Source of the DNA: Luidia sarsii
Lineage: Eukaryota; Echinodermata; Asteroidea; Paxillosida; Luidiidae
Direction: 5' to 3'
Assembly (NCBI GenBank): GCA_949987565.1
Contig: OX465115.1
Location: forward strand, 10,821,555 to 10,885,554
Length of the DNA stretch: 64,000 nt
Below the pieces are notes generated by a model that was not told the DNA's origin, made no database searches, and saw only the letters and a list, made by a program, of their open reading frames with translations. The translations under genes and the position numbers were made by a program. Shown here piece after piece: positions 24,400-36,574 of this stretch (its first letter is position 1; every line of letters starts with the position of its first letter).

Positions 24400-25280
24400 T
24401 ATGACATGTATATGCATATAAGACTGTAGTGAAGAATGTTTATAGTGTCAGAAAAGCATTTGAACACAGTAAATGAAATCAATGATAAAACAAACACATC
24501 TTCCGTTTACTGATGTCCTTCAATCCACCATAGATGCTGCAGTTTGGTGTCGTGCATTTGATTCACCTGCTTCGATTTCTGACCATAATTCTTAACTTAA
24601 TATAATGATTAATAGTTAATACGATTAATGGAACAAAACAGACTAAATATTATGTCCATCACTAACATAACATGTAAATTACGCTTTGCTTTAAAGACTA
24701 CATTTAGAAAAAAATGCTGACAGAAATTTGCTGGTCAACTTTTCATCCCTCGTTGAATGAAATGGGTGGAGTTGAGCTGTTTGGGGACTATGTTGAAAGC
24801 TCAACTATTTGCTATAAAGAGAATGTCACCTGATGTCACCGTGCTCGCCGATTTTTTCTTGTCGGAAAAATGCCATAGACAAAGCCCAGGGTTTTTTAAG
24901 AGCCATTTTTGCCATTGAACACACTCGGATTTTCATTAAATTTGGCAAATGCATAGAGCCAATGCTCAATGTATGCATCGTACCTTGAAATCATCACATG
25001 TCACGTGACAGCGCTTGAAAGGGTCAAGCTTCAAACTCCATTGAAAGCAAAAGTACAAGTTCATTTGGTTTCAAGTTTCCACTATATCTTAGTTAAGAAA
25101 AGGTGCATCCAAAAAATGCAGACAATCGATCGTGACCTTATCTCATGAATATTAATGAGGTCATGAACTTTTCCGATTTTCACATTCATTTGACCATATT
25201 TGGCCAATGGATCGAGGGAGATTTTTGTTGATTTTTTTTCATATATACACCATGTATTGTGAATATAGTTTTTATACACC
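24400..25280. other. Intergenic, no gene seen
   Basis: AT-rich spacer. It contains a TCACGTGAC word near 25000 followed by GCGCTTGAAAGGG, part of a recurrent motif seen again near 25690. Confidence 0.55.
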
Positions 25281-25289
25281 TTCCGGGGC

Positions 25290-25600
25290 CAAAATGCGTG
25301 ATTTTAAAGCCCATATTAGCCATTGGTCAATCTTCTCTAAATTTGGTGGGCAGTTAGCTATTGTACTAGAAATGTAAAATCTTAGGTTTGGAACCAAAGG
25401 ACCATTGTTTCGAATTATTATGAATTTTCGAAGTCCCATAGATTTTGTGCACAACATTTGTGTGTGCTTTTAATGGTAGGATTGGAGGGTAGGCCTAAAG
25501 GTTCGAATCCCGGTGATGTCAACTTTTTTACCGCCCTTTGCAAATTTGATAAAAACACACTCAGTATAAAATAAAAATGTGTAGTTTTTTCCTTTTTGCC
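25290..25600 (-). repeat. Dispersed repeat, reverse-oriented copy 2
   Basis: The reverse complement of segments at 15880-16230 and 35690-36125. It includes GGTTCGAATCCCGGT (a B box on the plus strand), GCAGTTAGCTATTGTACTAG and TGTGCACAACATTTGTG. The hairpin-GAAACGTC part is missing here. Confidence 0.6.
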
Positions 25601-25979
25601 TTGTGTGTTTTTGCTTGGATGGTCACGTGACGGCCCTTTAAAGAGCAAACCACGATGTGCAATCAAAAATGATTGGGCCAAAATATCGTCATCGTGTGTC
25701 ACGTGACAGCGCTTTAAAGGGGCAAACGCAGTCTGTACAGCAACAAAACAAATATATATCTGATGAACATAAATTGCGCTATGCATCAAAATTGGGACAT
25801 GGGATGCGGAAATCTCTAGTCTTGCATTGCCTCTGTGTGCAGTGAACACACTTGCACACCCATGGCTCCAATCGTGCATTGACATAGAGCTCTAGAATAT
25901 ATGTAGGCCTACTGTATGTTCATAGATACAGCAATATACAAGGAATCATCAATATGAGGCCACTGCACGTGCCGTGGTG

Positions 25980-26380
25980 CTATTGTATTTGTGTACATTT
26001 TTTCAACCATACAGATAACAACCTTGTGGGACAAAATACCCGGGATGGCCCATCAAAAGTGTGAGGAGGGTCGCATATATTAATATGCTGCGGGAACCCT
26101 GATTCAGACACGTACAATTCAGAAACTCCGTGTCCCCCAAAGAAATTGGCTCTGCCGTAAAGAAGACTCGGTTGGCGTATGTGGTGATTGAGAAAGGATG
26201 GGAAGTAGAGTCGCTGGGAACTGTGTTTTGGCACCGAAGTGCCAGTCGGTTGAACGGCAGTCCAAGCATGGAGGCCTTCCTCCATGGTTCAATCAACTCC
26301 ATTAAAGCAGATCCCAATAGAATCACAGTACGGTATGCGAACAAGGAAACACACTTGTATGTTTACTAAGACGAAGCTAT
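25980..26380. other. Overlapping open frames around 26000-26370, not assigned
   Basis: Frames of about 100 codons exist on both strands with no start context, domain or splice pattern that I can support. A CATGGAGG/CCTCCATG hairpin with a 4-base loop lies at 26267-26286. Confidence 0.3.
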
Positions 26381-26730
26381 AACATTAATAACCGGTGTTT
26401 ATTTCCCACGATTTAGTGTTACAGTTACATGTACTACCAATATCTCAACAAAGCCCACTTTTGGTCACTGGAATATAGTTTACATTAAAGGAATACTGTA
26501 AGCGTGTATTACATATCAATGTTGTTCATGAAATCTTACAGTTTTCTGTAGAATAACAAATTGATAGATACATTCCTTTCAATCGACGCATTCAAATTTT
26601 CTGAAAGTCTTTTGGTATCGTTTTGGGGAGCTTTGTGTCCAGTAGGTTCCCAAACCATGTCTAAAATCTATAATATGAATACCGCGTCAATCTGAAGCGA
26701 TAGGTCAAAGTCTAAATATCTGACCTATGG

Positions 26731-26908
26731 AATACGGACGAATCACAAAAGTGCACCCTCAAGAGTTTGCACCGCTTGGGCCAATCACTATGCGCTGAAC
26801 CTGTGGACCCTTTCCATACAATCATGCGCTGGATAGACATTCGGGCATTGTGATTCGCCAATACATTGCAAACTCTTGAGGGTGCACTTGTTTGAATCGC
26901 CTGTATTT
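26731..26908. mobile_element. Foldback (palindromic) element, perfect 23-bp core arms
   Basis: 26749-26771 and 26867-26889 are exact reverse complements (AAGTGCACCCTCAAGAGTTT then GCA). The pairing continues imperfectly outward to AATAC and inward (CCAATCACTATGC against GCATTGTGATTCG). No coding capacity. Confidence 0.75.
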
Positions 26909-27589
26909 TAACTGATACACGGGAGCAGCTACCTGTAAAACTTTATTCAAACGTGTCCTTGCCAGTATATGTTGCTCCTACATGTAATAATATTGTAGTA
27001 ATCTAATCAACATAAATTATGATTTGTTCACAAGGGAGAAAATTGGACTCTTCGAGTGATAACAAAATCTAAGTTACACTCCATTGAGCAAGTAACCTGC
27101 TGAGGAATTGTGACATTTTACAGCCTGGAAATAATATCGGCTAATACGTATGGCAATTTTGCTCTAATGTTGCCACAGACTGCAGTAAGCTCATACCCAT
27201 CATTGATTATCAATGAGACATTCGAGATTTCTAGCAGTAATCTCCCTATTGGTCCAGGAACACTTTACACATGAAATTGATTACATTACCGAATACTTCA
27301 TAACTTCACGTTCATAGTTTACCTTTTGTGAAACTAGTGCAGACAGCATCCTTGGTTTACAATAAATCCAAAATATACATAGCAGATATCAACTAAATAA
27401 AATATAAATGTCTCACTCAGTTTTTCCTTTGTTTGATTTAATTTGGAAAAGCTGCATCCAGTTTGTGTGTGGTCCCCGAACTTCTTTGAGCTGATTGAAA
27501 ACATATGTATGTTTGCTTCTGAATGAAAAGGGAATGTGATCCATAGCTATGCCGTTTTCGGCAGTTTATGATTAAATACTCCTAACTGA

Positions 27590-27740
27590 CGGCCCAACCC
27601 CGGCAAAGACTAGTTGGCTATTTGGGAAGGCCGCCATCTAATTACTGGATAACTCAGATGGTAAACACACTGAAATGCAAAATCAGGGGTGTCGGGTTCA
27701 AGTTTCGGTCCGGTCAAAGTTTTCTTTGCCATTTAAGAAA
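27590..27740 (+). repeat. tRNA-derived SINE copy, plus orientation
   Basis: It runs GGCAAAGACTAGTTGGCTAT, GGGAAGGCCGCCATCTAA, ACTCAGATGGTAAACACACT and then a decayed B box GGGTTCAAGTTTCGG. It is the inverse of the copy near 14690-14800. Confidence 0.6.
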
Positions 27741-27779
27741 ACAATTCGGTTTTTTTTTTCAATCTTATACATTAAAAAA

Positions 27780-29400
27780 AACGGAGCCTTGATACTAGGA
27801 GTGTTTAAATCCGTGACTGATTGAAACACCATTATCTTTACAAATATTTAGCTATTTCCTGGAAATACAGAGAAAGGGTGCTCTAATTTTCCATTAACGC
27901 ATTCACGTGATAATCGAAAGTAGTGTCACGGGTACTTCATTCTACAACTTGCATATACAGTTTCACACCACAAGTCAGCAAATGTAAAAAATATTTAATT
28001 TCGTCTGCTGCCACCATGAGTTGAAAGTGTGTTAAATGGTAAAAACAATCGTTTTTACCAGTTAGTTGATTCGTATACAGAATACTACAAGAATTCACGT
28101 AACACCGTTTTTACCCGCCTAATTTGAGCGATTATGTAGTTTTGAGCGACTTTTGGTTGCTAATTCTGCACGGAATTTTCCGTCCGCTAAAAAAGATATC
28201 GAGTGCCCTCTTGTGATATGATGTATTACCATGTATCTCGGTCAGCCGGGTCAAATGGAAACCATACACGCGTACACAAACACCTGTATTTTACAACCCT
28301 TGACACGTGATTTTTAACAAAAGGAAGTAAAATCCGGCAGGAAAATCCACCTACACATTTAGAGATACGTACGTTACTCGATAAGAAGAACTAAGTGCCA
28401 TTTTGTTTGAAAATCTGTGTGATTAGAAATAAATAGTACTTATTAAGGAGGGAAAATGACTGACAAGATCCGTGCAGTAGAGCATTTTTTTTACCGTGCG
28501 CTACGGCCGACGTCGCTGACAATAACTATGCATTAACACGGTAAAACCGCGGAACATCGTAATTTTAGGCCGACACACCACTTCATTCCCAACACATTTT
28601 TTTGTGAGGAAAAATTACTTCCGAGGCACATTTTCAATCATCGTTCATGATGAAAACTTTTGGCCCCAAGCACGTAAAGATGTGTGTGTCATGCACCATG
28701 CATGCACACACGCTGTAGAAGCCTGACCTTGAATACAATACCGCAATGGCAACACGAGGGAGCTTTGGATGGATCAATTTTTTTATAGGTTAGACCAAGA
28801 CCAATGAACGCGTACTCCGACTCTTTTCTGTAAGAAGGGTGCTTATTCGTGCAAAACTTTGAGAGAAAAATACATCTGGATTTTTGACCAATCAAAGTGA
28901 AGTTTACAGGGATGTGATAGGGGTTTGTTCATCAAATACAAAACCGTTCGCCCCAAAGTGTAATGACCTCCGATCTCCCGCTACGTTAACACGGCTGGTC
29001 ATTTTATATGGCCGTCCGTTTGGACTGTTTTCCATGTTTCTCTTCTGGCCCACCCTGCGTGATTCCTACCATATCCCTGTCCGTGGAGAAAAAAAATATT
29101 ATAATTACAAATCTCCAGAATATACGTGCGTGTGCGTGTACACGTACGATCGACCGCGTGTGACGTAAACGAGTGTGCATGCTCCTACGTCGTCAACATG
29201 GCGCCACGTTTTTGTAGCAGACGACGTTTTTCTGGATGTTTTCGGTGGGCTTTGTTCAAGAAATCAAGTGAGGGAATTGTTCGTGTATTTTAAAAGATTA
29301 GGTTTAATACACCTGGAATTGATTAAAATCACAAATTCGATTTTTTGATTGTGCTTACCCTTTAATGTGGACGACATGACATAGATCAGCATGATTAATG
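27780..29400. other. Intergenic, no gene seen
   Basis: Mixed spacer with no coding region that I can support and no match to other parts of the window, apart from short words. Confidence 0.55.
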
Positions 29401-29426
29401 GTACAGTGAACCATGTGCCCGGGACA

Positions 29427-29432
29427 TTTATT
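29427..29432 (-). terminator. Possible polyadenylation signal of receptor copy B
   Basis: Plus-strand TTTATT is AATAAA on the gene strand, 24 bases past the stop codon (29456). It is unusually close to the stop, so a more distal site is possible. Confidence 0.3.
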
Positions 29433-29455
29433 TCACTAAGTAAATTACTTGTATC

Positions 29456-32400
29456 TCAGCCACTTGTGTTTTGTTGTACGTTGGTGTGCTGTGTGTTTGA
29501 GAGGCGAGAGCTGGTTGGCTGGCCATCTCCTCCCGTCAGCTTTTCCTTCCACATGGTCAGCACGCGCTCGTTGCAGACGAAGGCCAGGCAGACGAGCGCC
29601 ACCTGGATTGAGTTGAGAACGATGAAGGGATACCAGAAGAGCTGGATGCCCGTGAAGGAGGCTACGAAGCCGAAGATCCAGGTGATGCCCATGATGGTGG
29701 TCAGCTGAATGGGAGAAACCAAACGTGAAATACATTGGATTCATTGAAACTTGTTGTGAAAAGCGTTGCTTGAAGCGATTGTTTAGGAAAAACTGTCTTC
29801 GCCTGGTCCAAATTACGGACAGGCTGGAATTGTTTCTTCACGCTCACCTTGAGATAGAGGATGAGATCTGTGCGACTCCTAGAGGCAGCATCACCTTGGC
29901 CCTGGGTGACATTCATCTTCTCCGACGCCCTTCTCGTCTTCATCACACCGGCGACGGTCAGTGAGAACAGGACCGCGTTAGAGCAGAGGACCGCAATAAC
30001 GGGAACGCCGAAGGTCACCAGGTTGGTCATCCCGCCACCGATCCAGCACGCATGCTCAGAAGCGTAGTGGACGTCCAAATCCACGCAGTCGCAGAAGCTC
30101 AGGAACGCACAGACGCCAACGATGACGGCTGGTGTGCCCAGGCCGTAGAGGGCGTAGTAGAGGACTGACCTGGTGTTGGGGTCATTGATATTGGTGCCAA
30201 TACCGAAAGTACGATAGATATCAATGGCCAGGGTGTTCATCCAGAAGACCGCAGAAAGCCAGAAGTAATGGGAGCTGATCGCAAAGGTCACGCACAGAGC
30301 AAAGTCGTCAGTTCTGTCCGAACCTGAAACGAGCAGAACACAAGGAAGGTTATGCAGGAAACATTTCATTTCGGTAAATCATTCTGCTTTCATGTCTCGT
30401 TGTTCATACACCCTTGGTCTAAGGAGATATCCACTGCCCATACAAATGCCTCCCAGATAATGGGCACTTAGAGGATCCAATTACACTTTGGGGCAGGCGG
30501 GAAGGAATCAAGGTGGTCGGTGTGGCAGCCCACATCAATGAATAAACCAGCCACGTCTTTTTACAGCGACTGGGTACAGCTGTGAACAGTTGTCATCAGG
30601 CAGCTATTACCAGGCAGCTTTCTTTAATTTGTCTAGGCTCCAGTAAAACAGCACCGATATGCGCCCGGCTCAAGGAAAATGACCACAGGGCAAGGAGGTC
30701 CTTGCTTGCAATAAAGTCTGTGTGGTCACTCTTCAGACACAGGTAGGAAGTCATATAAGGCAGTTAAGAAGTAATTTACCGCCACTGCTGATTAATATGA
30801 TATACGTAACGTAAAACGTATTATAGAAAAGCATGATTCTCGGGAAAAGTATCTGGATTTAATTTTGATGATACCTTTGTAGAGTACAGCAATATGCATG
30901 TACTGCTATAATAATGCTGACGTTTAACCCTCAATTTAGTGTTCGAAATCTACATACCTATCATTATCGCCAACTGAGCGAAGAAGAGAGTCGATACCAG
31001 ACACATCACAGACTTGCCGGCTGCATTTCGTCGAAGAGTCGGGAACGCGACGTACGTTGCAAATGTGACAACGACGCCAGTCAGCGACAGACTGCTCCCA
31101 GAAACTGTCAAACCAATTTGAAGCTTGTTCCAAAAATCGTCCGCTGCAGAATTGACTGCTGGGAGGAAGTTACAAATCTCAGCGTCGCCATTGCCAGTAA
31201 GTCGGAATTCGTGTCTCTTCAGCACACGGTCGAAATGGGTTAAGTTTACAGAATCGTTGAGGTGGCCTGACATCACGAAGTCTTCCTTAGAAATCGTCAA
31301 AAGAGGGCAGGCGAGATCAAAGCAAGAGACATTTTCGCCGACGGAGAAGTTACCGGAAACCACATCAAAGAAGTAGATAAGTCGAGACACTGAGACCGTC
31401 TCCAGTCCGTCGTCAGAGTCTTCTGTTTTGTTGGGGTACTCACTGCAGACACCTGATATGATGAAGTTGTCTATAGCGATCATATGGGTCCACGCCCCAG
31501 CTTGGAAGCACTTTCCGGTCGACATTTTGCTTTCTTCAGTGAGGTGTTCAGTAGATGCCTTGGTACCGTCAAAAGACACATTAACAACACAAGCAAATAC
31601 AAAACCTGCTCCACATGCTTGAACATTTGTCAAGAAGACATTACCCATAGTGCATGCCCACGTGAGGCTTTGGTTTTCACAATATGTAACATTCTTTTCG
31701 TCTGCATCGTTTCTTGTACAGACAGAAATGGTCGATAAATAGTCACCAGCGGCTTTGCTTGCAACTTCTTCCCACATTTCCTCAGCGATCTGCCCATCAG
31801 TTTCATCGTTGAAACTGCCGGTCACCGTCAGCGACACCTTAACGTTCACCGGAGGATGGATCGGGTCGCTTTTTTGAAGCCTCGGGCACCTCATACCGTT
31901 TTCCAAACGAAAACCGCGAGGACAAGTCAAATCTCGACAAAGATCGTTGTACGGGTCGTAGATTTGGTTTTCTGTACACGATGAGCTACCGACTATTGAG
32001 CCGCCACTCGCTGTAAGTCCGTTCACGTTTGTGCGGTCAGAGTAAATCAACAGTGTAGCCACTGACATTGGCGTCCAAAGCGATAACCTTTCCCATTGCT
32101 CATTCATGAATTCACAGTTCCTACGCAGGTCAATGGATGAGAGAATCGCCGATTGATTGCACTGGTAGCATGCCAGATTTCTGTAACTTTTGCCGTCGAT
32201 TCTGATTGGAGCAAGATGCTGGGCGCACAAGGCTTGGATGTCAGGAGGGCTGGATGGGCAAGTGACTGGATCTAAAAGGACACATGCTCGAAGGGAGGAG
32301 GTCTCCAAATCGACCGAATAATCTGTTCTGCTCACAAAGCCAGGTGGATTGAACTCTCTCAGAGCAGCGAACGACTGCCCTGCATTTTTCAACAAAACGC

Positions 32401-33884
32401 TGACGTTCAGAAAATTGAAGTCTCCTGGCTCGAGCTCCACATACGACACAGACCAGAAGCTGACGTCGCCGACCGGCACTCCGTGGCACAGTGCGCAGTA
32501 GACGTTCTTGTAGTGGCGTCCTCCCGGGCCCTCGACAGGAATGGCAGCCAGCCCGTCCGATCCGGCCGGTCCGTGACACATCTCACGGATCGCCGGATCC
32601 CCGGACCAATCAGATGGGCAAATGGCCATCAGGATGTGACCTCTGCGCGGACGTGTGGTTCTCGGATCCGTGTCAATCGTCTGGACGCACTCGGTGTATT
32701 CATTCTTTGACTCCATCTCATCTCCTTGGCTGACGGTCGATCCTGCTCCGTCGTTTGTTTGCTGACCGCAGAACTCCTCATAGTCGTGGCAGCAGTCGCC
32801 GTAAGTGGTGCAGAGAGGGTCACACTGGCAGTAGGCGATTCTCATCCAGGGGAGCAGGTCGCAGTCATGTCGGCAGGTGTGGCGTTTGGTTATTCTCTTC
32901 TGACAGGCGTAAACAAGAGGAGCATCGGTAGGGACCGGGCTGGTCCGCTCGGCTGCCGGTGCTCTACTCGTGTAAAAGGTAGTTCCTGAAGGTGAAAGGG
33001 GGAAAGGGGGAAGGGGAAAAGCATAAAGCAACAATTTAACACCCTGCTTATTTCTTTTTACTTTTTGAAACTTCGTTTTTAAGAAGCAACGAAGGAAGAA
33101 AGCAAGCAAGCATCCAAGCAAAGCAATAAACGTTTAGGCAAGCGATCATGTTCACTAACCGGCCTAACCTAAGACCAGATCACGGTCTGGTTGCTCACCT
33201 TTGTAACCACCCAGACACAAAAGTGGATACAACTACAGACAACGCCTACAAGACGATTGTGGGGGACCATGCACCACATGAACAGCTCCAAGCACCTGTT
33301 TTTGTTTAACACGTGGTCGAGTCTCGTGTGGGATTGGAGACCATCAGATGAGTTCACTTGGTATAGATTCATTGTAAATGTGTTCACATGGAAGGTCATC
33401 CAATAGTCCGTGACCATCCAGCGGTAGGCATTTAAACGCGTCAATAATGCATCTGAAGTGATCCAGCTCAGCAATTCTGTACATTGTAAAAACGGTGCTT
33501 ATCACATCATGCACGTGGATGAAGTATGTTGAGGCACAGTGTGCACCATATAATTATTTATGCGCATAAGGTGATGCTCACTTTCACTCCATGAGCTTGA
33601 GGTACAATAAATAGGGAGATGTTCTTGTACATGAAGCACTTCATGCACCTCATCTGATTTTTGCTCAAGTGATTACAATGCAACATGTGCTTGAGCTACA
33701 GTATTTCATGTGCATTTAGTACAGTAGGTGCCTCAAGTGTTCATGATTCTGGGACAAATATGTGGCATTGCAGAAGTGCATGACAGCCTACCCCGAGTAA
33801 AGCCTTACCTGTGGCGGGGCTGGTGTCTGATTCAGCGCATCCGAGGATTGCCGCGATGGCAAGTAGCACCGTGAAGGGCGCCAT
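29456..33884 (-). CDS. Somatomedin-B family-B seven-helix receptor, copy B
   Basis: Exons (minus strand): 33884-33809, 32985-30958, 30323-29848, 29704-29456, giving 942 residues. Exons 1-3 have exactly the lengths of copy A (76, 2028 and 476 bases), and the same signal peptide, somatomedin-B Cys pattern and seven helices are present. Differences from copy A: the last exon continues past KEKLTG for 24 more residues (a Ser/Thr/Gln-rich tail, GDGQPTSSRLSNTQ...), residues about 302-330 are almost unrelated while both sides are nearly identical, and residues near 49-57 differ (LVYACQKRI against CVYACPVEI), so copy B lacks one Cys just before the domain. Intron 2 carries about 420 bases not found in copy A. 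It lies in tandem with copy A in the same orientation, so it is a recent gene duplication. Ligand and coupling are unknown. Confidence 0.85.
33199..33476 (-). other. Conserved exon-like block in intron 1 of receptor copy B
   Basis: The counterpart of 22666-22829, with acceptor (TGTACAG) and donor (AAG then GTGAGC) kept. It is 278 bases against 164, a difference of 114 (38 codons), and stays open in the frame entering from exon 1. Its exit phase again does not fit exon 2. Confidence 0.35.
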
Positions 33885-33885
33885 C

Positions 33886-34590
33886 TCCCCTCTCTACCGC
33901 CACCCAGATGTATTAGGTGCAGTGACTGTGTAGGCCTACTCTATATAGTTGACTCTAGCTGTGGAGATGAGCCGGCAGAATGCAGACAGGTTATACGGAG
34001 GCTGGCCCGAACCCGTTGGATGCATGCTCCGCGAATGGCGTCTCCGGGCGCCTTCCCCCACGTTTTATATACATGTAGGCCTACAGTATCCTGTGCGGAA
34101 TTGCTATTTCGAGCTTTTATCTAATAACTTTTGGTCACGGAAATTGTTTGCCATTATCTGGTTAGGCCCTATCACAGCAAAAACAAATTAACGTAAGAAG
34201 GAACAAAGATGAACCATCTGAATTGCTTCGCTGATTGCGCTAGGATTGAAAGGCAATGATTGAAAACGTTCTTCAATATCTTGAAGAGATTCTCTCTTCC
34301 GTTTTCTCCGTGAATTATAAGAGTTTGTATTCGTGGGAAATTTACACACGTACTATGCGGCTCCGTCAGAAAGCCGCTGTACTTCTCTAATTGAAGCGCT
34401 CACTGTTTTGTCCGTTGTTCTTTTCTGATGAAGGCTTTAAATCAATAGTGCTCACGACACTTCTCACCAACAATTGTTTAAATTCGATTACAGCCTCGCG
34501 TGGCACTTAGAGCCTCCAGGAATCAATCTCCCGGCCTACGGCGCATTGGAAACAGTAAGCGTGATAGGTTGAGCGACCTCTTGCGTAAAT
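33886..34590. repeat. Duplicated 5' flank of receptor copy B
   Basis: The match to 23000-23700. Small indels are visible, for example ATTTACACACGTACTATG where copy A has ACGTACTATG. Confidence 0.85.
33941..33948 (-). promoter_or_regulatory. TATA box of receptor copy B
   Basis: CTATATAG 57 bases upstream of the start codon at 33884, within a flank shared with copy A. Confidence 0.6.
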
Positions 34591-34599
34591 TCAAGCGTC

Positions 34600-35680
34600 G
34601 TGCAATGTGTACACGCGTATACATGTAATAGTACAGGCTCATGATCACCTCTCTCCTGTAGGAGACATGCGCATCAATGCACAGTGATGCACGCGCTGAT
34701 AATCTTCGTGGAGGGTTCTTTCTGTCCCCTGAAAGTGGTCTGGGCCATAGAGCTCTATATACATAATGATTGCACACTTCCAATCAATTCAACATTTTTT
34801 TCCACACGTGGCTGTGGAACAGGCTCGGGCTCAGAAATTACAACATAGGTCTATGGCGTGTCTCTCTTCATCGAACATACATGCAACATCGAGTTCATGT
34901 TTTGTCATTTGGATGGATTTTGTGTTCAGCACGAAACCGGAGACTTGATACTTCGAACTTATAATGCATGGTAAAAAGCGGTGACGTGACCATTGATCTT
35001 AAACGTTGGACCAATTGCAAATACAGAATGTTGAACGTGGTAAGATCGATGATCTGTGTAGAGATTAGTGGGTGTCCGATCAAGCAAGGAATACGCAAAT
35101 GGCCCAAAATACAGTCAGGCGTAAATTCACAGCTGAGTCGAGTCTTTATCTATCGCCAACCGCACGTGCTTTACAAGCAAACGGACCCTACTATGTGCAC
35201 TGTAGACGTAGTTTAAATCATGACCCTGATAATGTAGGCTATTTGCAATTCAAATGCCCCTATTTCCCACATAGTTGTGGCTATCTGCGTCTTCTGAGGC
35301 AGTGACTTGCTGACTCCGTCTAATATGACGAGGCAAGGTTTTCATTTGTAAAGACGTACCGGTGGGGCACGCGCTTTTCCGTAGTTGTCTGTAAATTTAT
35401 AAACATGTCGGGATGGTTTCCAGCCCTGATGAGGTGGCCATTTTAGAAGAAAAACCCCGAAAGCGGTGAGATGGGCCGCCTCGTGGTTTATTAATGAGCA
35501 GGGAAAACTCTGGTCGGGGATTTACCTTAGGTTATAAAGAAGCAGAGTCCCGTATAAGATCGTGGCAAATGATTCGGTTGCATGATTTTCGTCCGGAAAC
35601 CCATACGCGCCTTTAGGATAACTTTCATATAAAGTGCAGGAAGAACTAGAGATTTATGTCAGTTGGCAAACAGCACATAA
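34600..35680. other. Intergenic, no gene seen
   Basis: Short chance frames only. A faint match to copy A's far flank (CCCCTGAAAGTGGTC) lies near 34728-34742. Confidence 0.5.
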
Positions 35681-35689
35681 AGCTTTTCA

Positions 35690-36125
35690 GCATCTGGTTC
35701 TCTTAAAAAAGAATTGAACAAATAAAATTGGGAAAACCGCGATTCGAACCCATTCCCTCCATTCCTACCCCAAAAAGCACGCACATATTTTGTGCACAAA
35801 GTGTATGGGGCTTCATTATAATATTATTCCAAAAATCATAATACTTCTTAACAATCATAAAATTTAGTGGGCCTGACGTTTCGATCCTAGCAGGAGCTTT
35901 CTCAAAATGCCTTTGAGAAAGGTCCTGCTTGGATCGAAACGTCAGGCCCACTAAATTTTATGATTTGCATTTTGGTAATTTTAGTCAGTAAGCAGTTTGC
36001 AACATTTTTGTATATCAATTCTGAACAATAATGAATTGGTTCCAAACCCCGAATTTGAAATGTCTAGCACAATAGCAAGCTGCCCATTGAACTTCGAGAA
36101 GATTGACCAGTGGCTAATTTGTGCT
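35690..36125 (+). repeat. Dispersed repeat, copy 3, with an internal inverted duplication
   Basis: Same order as 15880-16230: CGATTCGAACCCATTCC, GTGCACAAAGTGTATG, the GAAACGTC hairpin unit, then TGTCTAGCACAATAGCAAG. Here the hairpin unit occurs twice, head to head, forming the palindrome at 35853-35965. Confidence 0.7.
35853..35965. repeat. Near-perfect 113-bp palindrome, 54-bp arms
   Basis: The arms 35853-35906 and 35912-35965 are reverse complements with two mismatches and a 5-base spacer. Each arm carries the GATCGAAACGTCAGGCCCAC unit. Confidence 0.85.
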
Positions 36126-36130
36126 TTAAA

Positions 36131-36162
36131 CGAGACAAGGCTTACTTTTCAATCCCCAGCCG
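36131..36162 (-). pseudogene. Fossil fragment of a trypsin-fold exon/intron junction
   Basis: These 32 bases match 40817-40848, the exon 3 end and donor of the protease homologue at 38990-43128, with two mismatches. On the gene strand they read GGCTGGGGATTGAAAA followed by GTAAGC, that is the GWG motif then a normal GT donor. No other exon is seen nearby. It is probably a relic of a third copy. The match is short, so chance is not fully excluded. Confidence 0.5.
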
Positions 36163-36574
36163 AAGTGTGATCTTGAATGTCTATACACGAAATAGAATGT
36201 CATGAGACGAATCTGAATGGTAAAGCAATAATTTTGAATGCAAGAAAACGAAATTAAATGTAATGAAGGGGAAAAAAACCCCGAATGTGCACAGATTAGA
36301 AAGACCTGTCCAAATCTGAATGCACTTTGAAGAAAACGAACATTCTTTTGCTGAAATTGGCCGGAAAAACACATCTGACGCAGAAATTTGATTCAGAGTT
36401 TTGTTAATAAAAAATGTTTAATAGGCCTACAGGAGGGAAAACATTTATCATCAAAACTCTGAATCGTATTCATGCGTAAGGTGTGTTTTTCCTGGTTGCT
36501 CTCAATGCTCTGTATAGTATAACCATGCAACCTGATTTCCATACGTGTGAGCGCACCGAAGTAGCATGAAAATA

